16,595 nucleotides of DNA from JBOHNM01 sp050730675. Its GTDB lineage: Bacteria > Planctomycetota > Phycisphaerae > Phycisphaerales > UBA1924. The notes below the pieces were generated by a model that saw only the letters and a program-made list of their open reading frames with translations, ran no database searches and was not told the DNA's origin. The position numbers were made by a program, and so were the translations under genes. Where the stretch lies: NCBI GenBank assembly GCA_050730675.1, contig JBOHNM010000094.1, forward strand, positions 1 to 16,595, in the 5' to 3' direction. Positions 1-6,533 of the stretch are shown here, in pieces. Numbering within the stretch: position 1 is the first letter of the stretch; every line of letters starts with the position of its first letter.

Positions 1-60
1 GGTGGGATTGGGGGCGGGCACGGTGGGAGCTTAGTGGGGAGCGAATTGGGACTGAAGGAC

Positions 61-1182
61 TCAGTGGGGCGGGAAGTGGGGCGCGGGGTCGATGCGGGTG
101 TCCGGGGGGAATGGGGGGAGGCTTGGTGTTCCATTCCAGCCGGTGGTTGCGGAGGCCTTGAGCATCGCGGCCTTGAGCGAGTCGGGCACACCGTTGGCCA
201 TGATGTACGCGGCTTGCTTGTCGTCGAGGTCGCAGAGGACACGGAGAGAACCCATGGAGTGTTCCGTGACGGCGTCAGGACCGGAGCCGAAGGCGCCTGT
301 GGCTTTGGAGACTTGGAGCTGCATCACCGGGCAGCTCGACTCGGGCTTGGGTGCGTACGCGATGAGCAAATCGAGCGAATTGGATGCGTCGAGCGGGAGA
401 GTTGCCGCGGTGCAGGGTGAGCCGGGCAGTGTGCGTGAATTGGAATTGGCGGGTAGCATGAACGCGATGTATCCCACGGTTGCGTGCTGCTGCATCGCGG
501 CGGAAAACCGGCGCACGGGGGCGATGTGCGTGGGCCAGATCGCCGCGGTGATCGCGATCCAACCGAGGAAGAGGACGGCCACGGCGGGCCAGGCGATGCG
601 CCGGAGGCGGGCGATGGATCGGTGGAGCCAGTTCCAGCGGAAGCGGCCGGCATCCATGGGTGTGCCGCACTCGGGGCAGGTGGTGATGCGGCCCGAGGCC
701 AAGGGGTAGCTGCAGCGCCAGCAGAACTGGCCGTCCTGTTCCAGCGTTGTGAAGAAGAGTTGGCGGACGGTGAAGAGGATGAAGAGGCCGAAGACTGCGC
801 CGAATGCGGCCGCGACGGCGGATTCGAGCAGGAGCTTCATGAGCATGGAGTCCAGCGTCCAGCCGAGGCCTTTAGACGCGGTTTGCAACGAATATAGCAA
901 GCTGCCTGCGAAGTACTGGGCTGCCAGGAATGTGCCGCAGAGCAGGGCGACCCGCGATGGTCGCTGGGTAGTGAACGTGACGAGCGGGGCGAAGGCGAAG
1001 ATGGGGAAGAGCATCAAGCCGAAGTTGACCAGGAGGAAGGCCCAAAGGCCGCCCGTGTTTTGCATCTGCCATTCAAGGCCGAGTGATGAGACGATGCCGC
1101 CGAGAGAGCCGGCGAGCACCGCGATGCCGAGTGTGCCGGAGGGTGCGAACCGCGGGACGATGCGGGTGCGCTGGGTGGGCAT
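61..1182 (-). CDS. Polytopic membrane protein with central zinc ribbon
   Basis: Function not recognised. The 373-residue protein has five predicted membrane helices (about residues 17-36, 47-70, 79-99, 119-140 and 197-216). A four-cysteine zinc ribbon lies between helices 4 and 5 (Cys154, Cys157, Cys169, Cys172; CWRC ... CPECG). After helix 5 comes a soluble tail of about 155 residues, ending Pro-rich. The ribbon resembles the one that ends the three small proteins at 2153-4039, so it may share their partner or fold. The frame is open upstream to 1356, but those 58 extra residues are low-complexity Ser/Pro/His/Arg, and the protein-like sequence begins at the ATG at 1182, which I chose. No clear Shine-Dalgarno precedes it. 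It is transcribed divergently from the gene at 1436. The coding call is strong because of the helix pattern and paired cysteines; the role is unknown. Confidence 0.8.
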   Translation of the reverse strand: MPTQRTRIVPRFAPSGTLGIAVLAGSLGGIVSSLGLEWQMQNTGGLWAFLLVNFGLMLFPIFAFAPLVTFTTQRPSRVALLCGTFLAAQYFAGSLLYSLQTASKGLGWTLDSMLMKLLLESAVAAAFGAVFGLFILFTVRQLFFTTLEQDGQFCWRCSYPLASGRITTCPECGTPMDAGRFRWNWLHRSIARLRRIAWPAVAVLFLGWIAITAAIWPTHIAPVRRFSAAMQQHATVGYIAFMLPANSNSRTLPGSPCTAATLPLDASNSLDLLIAYAPKPESSCPVMQLQVSKATGAFGSGPDAVTEHSMGSLRVLCDLDDKQAAYIMANGVPDSLKAAMLKASATTGWNGTPSLPPFPPDTRIDPAPHFPPH

Positions 1183-1398
1183 GGAGGATTGTAGTGTGAG
1201 AGACGGTTGGTGACTGGCGGTGCGCGTGTGGGATTGCGAGGTAGAGGCGGAAGGCGATGATGAGATGGCGTGGGGGCACGCAGGCACAGGGATGCCGCAG
1301 GCGAAGCGCGCCCGCACGCATGGAGGCGAAGGGGTGTGAGCCGCCGAGTGCGACATTTACGGGGCTCCGCCTCAGCCGCCCGATGATCTGCCACGTGG

Positions 1399-1415
1399 AC
1401 CGGCCGTCGGCCGGT
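1399..1415. repeat. Perfect 8-1-8 inverted repeat upstream of a start codon
   Basis: ACCGGCCG-T-CGGCCGGT is a perfect 8-bp inverted repeat with a 1-base centre. A second palindrome, CCACGTGG (1391-1398), touches it on the left. Both end about 20 bases before the ATG at 1436 and just before its AGGGG Shine-Dalgarno-like stretch (1424-1428). The symmetry fits a dimeric operator, but GC-rich DNA produces such repeats by chance fairly often. Confidence 0.4.
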
Positions 1416-1435
1416 GCCCGCCCAGGGGTGGACGC

Positions 1436-2098
1436 ATGACGGGCCGGTCTCTCATCTGGACACTTGGGATTGCAGCGGTGCTGAGTCTCGCGATGACAAT
1501 GGCGTTTCCGTTACTCCTCGCGCTTGTTCTGCCGGACCACAACTTTGAGTCGGAATCTCCTCGCCGCTTCAGCAGCACTGCGGAGGGGCGCATTGTTCTG
1601 ACTGTCCATACTGAGTCGTGGTTCAGTCAGCAGGACGTGTTCGGTGTGCTGAGCGCAACCGCTTCAGAGGCCAATCGGGATCTGATCAACTCCATTCGAA
1701 GGCCGGACGACACCAATGGGGGGATCGAATCCGCTCGCGAGATCTCTCGACAGTTGCAGTTGGATCTTGATGCGGACGTTTCGTGCCTGCGGTCGAGAGT
1801 GCTGTACGGCTTTCCCTTTCACTCGCACCGCGCGCTGTTCGATTGGTCCTCGGGTGAGTTCTGCAAAGACGGAGAGTGGCGGCCGGCAGTGGCATCAACG
1901 GTGGCGCTGCCGGAATGGGCAAGGTTTCGCATCGTGACCTCTGGCGACTGGGCTTCGAGACCGCGAGGTGTGCCGTTCCACATCCGGCCAACGGCTCTCG
2001 CGCTGAACGTGGCATTCTGGTTTTGTCTATTTGCGGGCATGCTTGTGGGTTGGAAGATGCGGCTCCAACGCCGGACGCCCCACCACTCGGGCGCATGA
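1436..2098 (+). CDS. Two-helix membrane protein, function unknown
   Basis: A 220-residue protein with an N-terminal membrane helix (about residues 6-32), a soluble middle of about 155 residues, and a C-terminal helix (about 190-208) followed by a short basic tail. The plan matches the paralogues at 2153-4039 except that the frame stops right after the basic tail and carries no CxxC ribbon. It may be a relative that lost or never had the ribbon; I see no clear sequence identity to prove this. The ATG at 1436 has AGGGG seven bases upstream. The gene converges on the minus-strand gene ending at 2153, with a hairpin between. GC content is lower than in the right half of the window (about 57 percent in one sampled line). 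Confidence 0.72.
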   Translation: MTGRSLIWTLGIAAVLSLAMTMAFPLLLALVLPDHNFESESPRRFSSTAEGRIVLTVHTESWFSQQDVFGVLSATASEANRDLINSIRRPDDTNGGIESAREISRQLQLDLDADVSCLRSRVLYGFPFHSHRALFDWSSGEFCKDGEWRPAVASTVALPEWARFRIVTSGDWASRPRGVPFHIRPTALALNVAFWFCLFAGMLVGWKMRLQRRTPHHSGA

Positions 2099-2127
2099 GC
2101 GCAGCGGCCTTCTTTCGGGGCAGGGGT

Positions 2128-2152
2128 TGCAGGGGCGGCCTACGCCCCTGCA
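2128..2152. terminator. Hairpin between convergent genes, possible bidirectional terminator
   Basis: TGCAGGGGCG - GCCTA - CGCCCCTGCA forms a perfect 10-bp stem with a 5-base loop. It fills most of the 54 bases between the stop of the plus-strand gene (2098) and the stop of the minus-strand gene (2153), so it could end both transcripts. No T-run follows on either side, so it could instead be a REP-like element or a 3' stabiliser. Confidence 0.5.
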
Positions 2153-2740
2153 TCAGCGAGCCACGGTTGTTACCGGGGCTCCCCTCTCTTCCCCGCACTC
2201 TGGACAGACTCCCGCCGCCCCCAGCCCGCTCAAGTCGTACCCGCACTTGAGGCACAAACCCACCATCGCCCGCCGCCGAGCCCGCCGCCCCGACCACACC
2301 AGCCACCCGCCGCCGAGGAGCGAGGCGAGGGCGAAGGGCCAGGGAACGATGGACACTACACGCCAGCTTCCCACGACCTTGGGATCGTACGGATTTCTGG
2401 GTTGGGGCAGTTCATACTGGTCGTAAACCGCGAGCCCAAGGTGGGTTCTGCGAACTCCATAGTCCTCGCTTGGCACGAACCAGTCCCAGACGCCACTGCC
2501 TGAGCGAAAGTACCAGCCGATATCTGACCAGTAAGAGGTACCCTGAGCTGCGAAGCCGCCGACCAGGCCGTTATTGGCGCCAATGCCCCAGCTTGAGACT
2601 TGGTAGCCGAATCCCCACCACCACGACACTCTCCACACACAAACAATCAGCACGCCGATCACCAGGAGAGCCAACCCCGCCACCCGCCGCTTGCGGCCGG
2701 GCTTCTTCTTACGCGAGGTTGTGGCAGGACGATCGGCCAT
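2153..2740 (-). CDS. Membrane protein with C-terminal zinc ribbon, paralogue 1
   Basis: Function not recognised. This 195-residue protein has a basic N-terminus (KKKPGRKRR), helix 1 at about residues 19-37, an aromatic-rich middle of about 90 residues (many Trp and Tyr) presumably outside the membrane, helix 2 at about 128-149, and a basic linker (GRRARRRA). It ends in a zinc ribbon with Cys163, Cys166, Cys179 and Cys182 (CLKCGYDL ... CPECG), predicted cytoplasmic. It is the last of three tandem paralogues; its start lies 9 bases after the stop of the gene at 2750-3373, so the two are probably co-transcribed. Its two ends match that neighbour nearly residue for residue, while the middles do not align. 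Small membrane proteins with this ribbon recur in planctomycete genomes (general knowledge); no function is known to me. Confidence 0.85.
   Translation of the reverse strand: MADRPATTSRKKKPGRKRRVAGLALLVIGVLIVCVWRVSWWWGFGYQVSSWGIGANNGLVGGFAAQGTSYWSDIGWYFRSGSGVWDWFVPSEDYGVRRTHLGLAVYDQYELPQPRNPYDPKVVGSWRVVSIVPWPFALASLLGGGWLVWSGRRARRRAMVGLCLKCGYDLSGLGAAGVCPECGEERGAPVTTVAR
2234..2342. repeat. 109-bp near-identical tract, copy A
   Basis: By direct comparison this tract matches 2831-2939 with 3 mismatches in 109 bases and no gaps. It lies inside the 3' part of the gene at 2153-2740 and encodes helix 2, the basic linker and the first half of the zinc ribbon. Flanking coding sequence diverges quickly. 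Confidence 0.9.
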
Positions 2741-2749
2741 CGCTTGAGT

Positions 2750-3373
2750 CTACCTCGCGGGTGCCGTTACCGCCGCGCCCTTCCCACCCCCACACTCCGG
2801 GCACGGCGCACCGGCCGCGAGCCCGGCAAGGTCGTACCCGCACTTGAGGCACAAACCCGTCATCGCCCGTCGCCGAGCCCGCCGCCCCGACCACACCAGC
2901 CACCCGCCGCCGAGGAGCGAGGCGAGGGCGAAGGGCCAGAGAAAGATCGTGACGTAATGTTCAAGCGCGTTCTTCAATTCCCACCGTATCTTACTGGCGG
3001 AGAGCACGCCCCATTGTTGATACTGCACAAAGATGAGATTGCATACGGGTGGCGACGCGCTCGCAGAAAAAGCAGAGTCGAATGGACCGGGCTCTCGCTG
3101 TAACCAATCCCATCCGTCTTGCCTATTGGCAGCGAAATACCAATGTCCTTCATCGGGCTCGGCGACTCCATCGGTCTGCCAACGGAGGGTGAGTATGCCT
3201 CGTGCCACGTGCGAACTCGCGGTCTGTCCAAACCGGCCGAACCACCACCACCGCGACGCTCCCCACACAGACGTGATCAGCACGCTGATCACCAGCAGGA
3301 ACCACCCCGCCACCCGCCGCTTGCGGCCGTGGCGTCTTTTCGTGCATGTGGCGGAACGGCGTTTCCAGAACAT
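2750..3373 (-). CDS. Membrane protein with C-terminal zinc ribbon, paralogue 2
   Basis: Function not recognised. 207 residues, with the same plan as the gene at 2153-2740: a basic N-terminus (KRRHGRKRR), helix 1 at about 21-39, a variable extramembrane middle, helix 2 at about 140-161, a GRRARRRA linker, and a zinc ribbon with Cys175, Cys178, Cys191 and Cys194. The stretch WPFALASLLGGGWLVWSG is identical to the neighbour. The central 100 residues share only scattered Trp. The start is the ATG at 3373; no good Shine-Dalgarno is visible. The 114 bases upstream, before the next paralogue's stop, contain a short hairpin (3405-3421). Probably an operon with the downstream paralogue. Confidence 0.85.
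   Translation of the reverse strand: MFWKRRSATCTKRRHGRKRRVAGWFLLVISVLITSVWGASRWWWFGRFGQTASSHVARGILTLRWQTDGVAEPDEGHWYFAANRQDGWDWLQREPGPFDSAFSASASPPVCNLIFVQYQQWGVLSASKIRWELKNALEHYVTIFLWPFALASLLGGGWLVWSGRRARRRAMTGLCLKCGYDLAGLAAGAPCPECGGGKGAAVTAPAR
2831..2939. repeat. 109-bp near-identical tract, copy B
   Basis: Partner of 2234-2342 (3 mismatches, no gaps). It encodes the same helix 2, basic linker and ribbon segment in the gene at 2750-3373. One mismatch pair changes Val to Thr just before the ribbon; the third mismatch is silent. A second shared tract, 26 bases identical (2674-2699 and 3304-3329), encodes the basic N-terminal end of both proteins. Confidence 0.9.
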
Positions 3374-3404
3374 GGCGAGAGTCTAACCGGAGGCCGAAGA
3401 AGTA

Positions 3405-3421
3405 CGAGCCTTACAGGCTCG
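3405..3421. repeat. Short intergenic hairpin, REP-like
   Basis: CGAGCC-TTACA-GGCTCG is a 6-bp stem with a 5-base loop, in the 114-base gap between paralogues 2 and 3, about 30 bases upstream of the ATG at 3373. It could end the upstream transcript weakly or be a scattered repeat; no T-run follows. Confidence 0.35.
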
Positions 3422-3487
3422 AAGCGCTGGGCGAGAGCGTTCCGGGGGCGGCGCTCGCCGCGGGGCGCGGCTCGCTCTGCCGCCCGG

Positions 3488-4039
3488 CTACTGACTTTCA
3501 GCCCTGCGGGCTGCAGATACGGAGCCGCACTCGGGGCAGGGGGTGTTCGGCGCGAGGCCTGCGAGGTTGTAGCGGCAGTTGGGGCAGAGGCCGAGGCTCG
3601 CGTGGCGCTCGGCGCGGCGGGCGGAGTAGAGGAGGGTGACGCCGGCCAGGAGGGCGGCGAGGGCGGGGGGCCAGAGGAGGATGTCGAAGAAGGTGTTGCC
3701 GCGGGCGAAGGTGCGGTAGCGGGCGATGCCGAGATTGAAATCGCGGATCGGCGGAATGGCGAGATCGAATGGGTCGGGTTCGGCGAAACGCCAGCTCCAA
3801 GAGGCTCCGGACGGAGCGGATTTGGTTTGCAGGCCGGTGCCGCCGAAGATGTTCCACGCGGGTGTGGCGATGGTGAGTTCGCCGGAACTGCACCAGGTGC
3901 TCCAGTTTGTGGAGACGTAGCCGGACCAGCACCAGCGGGAAACGATGAAGATGAGTGTAATGAGGAGGGCGCTGGTGAGGAACGTCCAGCCGAGGAGGCG
4001 GCGTTTGCGGGCAGTGGGGGGATGATGCGTGGGGGGCAC
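3488..4039 (-). CDS. Membrane protein with C-terminal zinc ribbon, paralogue 3
   Basis: Function not recognised. 183 residues, the most divergent of the three tandem paralogues: basic N-terminus (ARKRRLLGW), helix 1 at about 15-34, a variable middle of about 80 residues, helix 2 at about 119-139, and a ribbon with Cys152, Cys155, Cys168 and Cys171 (CPNCRYNLAGL ... CPECG). The start is GTG at 4039, limited by an in-frame TAA at 4049-4051; no good Shine-Dalgarno precedes it. The last residues (ARRAESQ) overlap a small hairpin (3499-3513). It is first in the minus-strand series, so any shared promoter lies in 4040-4229. Confidence 0.82.
   Translation of the reverse strand: MPPTHHPPTARKRRLLGWTFLTSALLITLIFIVSRWCWSGYVSTNWSTWCSSGELTIATPAWNIFGGTGLQTKSAPSGASWSWRFAEPDPFDLAIPPIRDFNLGIARYRTFARGNTFFDILLWPPALAALLAGVTLLYSARRAERHASLGLCPNCRYNLAGLAPNTPCPECGSVSAARRAESQ
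3499..3513. repeat. Small hairpin at the 3' end of paralogue 3
   Basis: CAGCCC-TGC-GGGCTG, a 6-bp stem with a 3-base loop, just inside the end of the minus-strand gene that stops at 3488. Similar in style to 3405-3421. Possibly a weak terminator or a REP-like unit that was drawn into the reading frame. Confidence 0.3.
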
Positions 4040-4158
4040 GTCGGGAGGTTATGAAGGATGGTGGAGTGGTGTGGCGGAAGCGACGAGAGGGGAGACCGAG
4101 GTCGAATGAAATGGCGCGGCTGAGTGAGCGATGCTCGGGCGTGGGGCATGAACTCGAC

Positions 4159-4179
4159 GCAACGCCGCGGCAGCGTTGC
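4159..4179. terminator. Hairpin downstream of the PEP-CTERM gene
   Basis: GCAACGC-CGCGGCA-GCGTTGC has a perfect 7-bp stem. It lies 50 bases past the minus-strand stop at 4230 and 120 bases before the next minus-strand start at 4039, where a terminator between two transcription units would be expected. No T-run is present, so termination is uncertain. Confidence 0.35.
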
Positions 4180-4229
4180 ATCGGGGCATCCGGCACAGGT
4201 ATATGGCAGCGCGAGGGTGGGTGGGTGGT

Positions 4230-5120
4230 TCAGCGATAGGCGCGGCGGCGGCGGAGGGCGGCGAGACTGCCGCAGCCGAGCAGCGCGGCGGCGCCGGGTG
4301 TGGGGACGGTGAAGGCGTACCAGGTGACCCCGCCGGCGAGGAGTGGAGCGTTGCCGGAGAGGATGTCAACACCGTTGGTGACGCTGAGAGCGGAGGCGGC
4401 ATCGGCGCCGGCGCCAGTGACGGCAAAGCCTAAAGCGCCGAACTGGCTGTCGGGGGTGAAGCGGGTGACGGCGATGTAGTAGGTGCCGTCGGGGAGGTTC
4501 TGGCCGGTCAGCCGGCTCTCGCCGGGAGAGGCGTTCAGGCCGTTGTCGTCCTCGGCGATGAGGATGCCGTAGGAGTTGTAGAGACCCATTTCAGTGTCGA
4601 TGCCGGAGCCGCCGGTGTGGATGGTGATGGGGCCCGGGCCGATGGCGCCGAGATCGATGCCTGTGGGGAGCGGGGGCTGTGTGTAGGAGACGAGGGTGAT
4701 GGCGATGTTTGTCCAGTTGGCGCCGGTGCCGAAGAGCGACTGGCGCATGTTGAACGTCAGGGTGCCGTTGACGGTGGGGTTGTAGCCTGCGCCGAGGGAG
4801 AGGCCAGTCCAGGTGAGCGTGGTGGGGTTGCTGTTGCCGGCAGAACCGGAAGTGGGGGCGATCTGCAGGCCGCTGTTCATTGAGGCCCGGGCCTGGTTGG
4901 AGAAGGCACCGGCGATGCTGCCACCCCACGAGACGGTGACGTTGGCGGTGGAATAGAGGCCCGCCGGAACGTTGGCGATGTTTCCGGCATCGTTCACGGC
5001 GATCGAGCCGGTGGTGCTGCCGATGGTGTACGGGCCCGGGAAGGGCGAGAAGGAGAAGTCGGCGCGGGCGAGCCCCGTCAGTGCGGTGAGGGAGATGAGT
5101 CCGGTGACGCAGCGAATCAT
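4230..5120 (-). CDS. PEP-CTERM-type secreted protein with PPC-like domain
   Basis: A 296-residue exported protein. Residues 1-20 are a signal peptide ending ...GLARA before DFSF. Residues 21-150 are Gly/Ser/Thr/Asn-rich and beta-like. Residues about 155-238 resemble the pre-peptidase C-terminal / DVUA0089-type beta domain (DTEMGLYNSYG, AEDDNG, SRLTGQNLPDGTYYIAV). The end (about 273-294) is a sorting signal: PTPG, a hydrophobic stretch, then RRRR. In known systems such tails are recognised in the inner membrane by an exosortase and the protein goes to the outer surface or extracellular matrix. This tail has PTP instead of PEP and a Cys in the hydrophobic part. The ATG at 5120 is chosen because the signal peptide begins there and CTCTCC (5128-5133, GGAGAG on the coding strand) gives a Shine-Dalgarno 7-9 bases upstream. 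The frame is open much further upstream, but that part is the complement of the methyltransferase gene. Confidence 0.9.
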   Translation of the reverse strand: MIRCVTGLISLTALTGLARADFSFSPFPGPYTIGSTTGSIAVNDAGNIANVPAGLYSTANVTVSWGGSIAGAFSNQARASMNSGLQIAPTSGSAGNSNPTTLTWTGLSLGAGYNPTVNGTLTFNMRQSLFGTGANWTNIAITLVSYTQPPLPTGIDLGAIGPGPITIHTGGSGIDTEMGLYNSYGILIAEDDNGLNASPGESRLTGQNLPDGTYYIAVTRFTPDSQFGALGFAVTGAGADAASALSVTNGVDILSGNAPLLAGGVTWYAFTVPTPGAAALLGCGSLAALRRRRAYR

Positions 5121-5206
5121 GGTTGAACTCTCCAAGGCGGCCTGGGCGGTCGGCCAACGGGCACGGCGAAGCTGATTTGCCACGTGGCTGTCGGGACGCA
5201 TCACGT

Positions 5207-5236
5207 TTGACACGAAGCTTCTTCCCCCTGCATCTT
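5207..5236 (+). promoter_or_regulatory. Weak sigma70-like promoter before the methyltransferase
   Basis: TTGACA at 5207-5212 is an exact -35 consensus; CATCTT at 5231-5236, 18 bases later, is a poor -10. It would give an untranslated leader of roughly 100-130 bases. It lies in the divergent gap shared with the PEP-CTERM gene. The weak -10 makes this a tentative call. Confidence 0.25.
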
Positions 5237-5376
5237 GCGGGCTCCCAACACCGGGTCGCCTCCTGCCCCCCACTGGAAACGTAACTCGGGATGATCGGTC
5301 TGGCAAGGGCGCGGGTGGAAAAGGCCTCGGAACCGTGCGATTTACCGGGGCTGTACTGGCGGTAGCATTGCCGGTC

Positions 5377-6039
5377 GTGAGCGCGGATGCGAAACAGCAC
5401 TGGGAGCGGGTGTACGCCGAGAAGGCGACGACGGCGGTGAGCTGGTACCAGGTGGTGCCGGCGCGGTCGCTGGTGTTGATCGGAGAGGCGGTAGCGAGAG
5501 TGGGGGCGAGCGGGCGGAGGGCGCGGGTGATCGATGTCGGGGGCGGGGCTTCGACGCTGGTGGACCACCTGGTGGAGCGATTGGGGGGTGACTTGGAAGT
5601 GTGCGTGATGGACATCGCCGGGGCGGCGCTGGCGGCGGCGCGGGCGAGGTTGGGGGAGAAGGCGGGGCGGACGCGGTGGGTGGAGTCGGATGTGACCGGA
5701 GCGATGGCTGAGATTGAGGACGGGTGGGCGGATGTGTGGCATGACCGGGCGGTATTCCACTTCCTGACGAGCGTGGAACAGCGGCGGGCGTATGCGGCGA
5801 ACCTGCAGCGGGTGCTGGCGCCGGGCGGGGTGGTGGTGATCGCGGGGTTTGCGCCGGATGGGCCGCTCAAGTGCAGCGGCCTGGAGGTGGCGCGGCACGA
5901 TGGGGAGTCGATCCGGCGAGAGCTTGAGGCCGGTGGGCTCGCGTGCGTGCTGGAGAAGGAGGAGCGGGAAGACCACACCACCCCGTGGGGGGCGGCGCAG
6001 AGGTTTGTGTATGGGGTGCTCAGGCGCCGGCCCGAGTGA
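5377..6039 (+). CDS. Class I SAM-dependent methyltransferase
   Basis: Transfers a methyl group from S-adenosylmethionine; the substrate cannot be read from the sequence. In 220-residue numbering, glycine-rich motif I is VIDVGGGAST (51-60), the acidic residue after strand 2 is Asp79 (VMDI), and WHDRAVFHFL (121-130) followed by the LAPGGVVVIAG strand completes the Rossmann core. The N-terminal pattern HWERVYAEKA...VSWYQ and the C-terminal TPWGAAQRFVYG are typical of a group of small cytosolic methyltransferases usually annotated only at superfamily level. I prefer the GTG at 5377 because homologues of this group, as I remember them, begin a few residues before HWE. A GTG at 5335 would add 14 hydrophobic residues and is the main alternative; neither start has a strong Shine-Dalgarno. 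The gene converges on the DUF1508 gene, with five bases between the stops. Confidence 0.9.
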   Translation: MSADAKQHWERVYAEKATTAVSWYQVVPARSLVLIGEAVARVGASGRRARVIDVGGGASTLVDHLVERLGGDLEVCVMDIAGAALAAARARLGEKAGRTRWVESDVTGAMAEIEDGWADVWHDRAVFHFLTSVEQRRAYAANLQRVLAPGGVVVIAGFAPDGPLKCSGLEVARHDGESIRRELEAGGLACVLEKEEREDHTTPWGAAQRFVYGVLRRRPE

Positions 6040-6044
6040 GCGGG

Positions 6045-6227
6045 TCAGGTCTGGCAGGTGATTTGCACCGACGCTCGCCAAGAAGATTTGACGAGTTCAA
6101 TCGCTTCGCGGCAAGCGTCCTGACTTTCGTAACCCTCGGCGCTGGTGGCAATGACACCACCCTCGGCTTTCACCAGCCGCCAGCGCCAAGCTCCATCTGC
6201 GAAGAACATGACAAACTGCAACTGCAT
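6045..6227 (-). CDS. DUF1508 (YegP-like) small protein 1
   Basis: A 60-residue cytosolic protein of the DUF1508 family, a compact beta-beta-beta-alpha unit often present singly or in tandem; the biochemical function is unknown. The family signature is visible: FxxDGxWRWRLV, GGVIATSAEGY, then C-EAIELVKSS. I start it at the ATG at 6227, because GGAG (complement of 6234-6237) lies six bases upstream and the result has exactly the length of its neighbour. A TTG at 6239 would place that Shine-Dalgarno inside the gene. It aligns with the second copy from the first residue (M-x-L-x-FV). Separated from that copy by 117 bases, same strand. The local base composition is about 50 percent GC, much lower than the window average. 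Confidence 0.85.
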   Translation of the reverse strand: MQLQFVMFFADGAWRWRLVKAEGGVIATSAEGYESQDACREAIELVKSSWRASVQITCQT

Positions 6228-6344
6228 CCAACACTCCAAAGCTGGTCGCTACTCGCGCCATCATCCTGGTTGAATGTACGCGATAAAGGCCGCTGGAACG
6301 ATGCATCAGAATACTCATTTTCGGCACCGCTCATGAAGCATTCC

Positions 6345-6527
6345 TCATTTTGACGACGACTCCCGCACCCGGGCGGTGCCGGACGAACGGACGACTTCGA
6401 TCGCAACAATGCAGTCTGAGAGGGATCGATAGTTAGCGCCGCCGATCGCGATCACGCGATCTTCTTTGTCAACGAGGCGCCAGTGATATCCATCGGGAGA
6501 CTGCTCAATGACAAAGTGAAGCTCCAT
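6345..6527 (-). CDS. DUF1508 (YegP-like) small protein 2
   Basis: A 60-residue DUF1508-family protein: DGYHWRLVDKEDRVIAIGG, NYRSLSDC, AIEVVRSSG. It is a diverged tandem copy of the gene at 6045-6227, sharing the length, the WRLV strand, the position of the single Cys near residue 39, and the AIE-V-SS helix. The ATG at 6527 follows an ideal Shine-Dalgarno, which suggests high translation. It is first in the pair; the promoter should lie in the gap 6541-6700. Function unknown. Confidence 0.85.
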   Translation of the reverse strand: MELHFVIEQSPDGYHWRLVDKEDRVIAIGGANYRSLSDCIVAIEVVRSSGTARVRESSSK

Positions 6528-6533
6528 GCATCC

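Noticed and set aside
34..709. Plus-strand open frames opposite the membrane protein at 61-1182.
   Set aside because: The minus-strand product has five membrane helices and a paired-cysteine zinc ribbon; the plus-strand products show no such order.
1183..1356. An extra 58 residues at the N-terminus of the protein at 61-1182.
   Set aside because: Low-complexity Ser/Pro/His/Arg sequence without Shine-Dalgarno; the protein-like pattern begins at the ATG at 1182.
5121..5300. Cobalamin or other known riboswitch in the leader of the PEP-CTERM gene.
   Set aside because: The G-rich stretch looked suggestive on the minus strand, but the conserved boxes and their order are not present.
5121..5981. 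A 583-residue reading of the PEP-CTERM gene starting at 5981.
   Set aside because: The extra 287 residues are the complement of the methyltransferase and of the intergenic region; a signal peptide and Shine-Dalgarno mark 5120 as the start.
6228..6239. A TTG start that would make the first DUF1508 protein 64 residues long.
   Set aside because: The GGAG Shine-Dalgarno lies in these bases and serves the ATG at 6227, which also gives the same 60-residue length as the paralogue.
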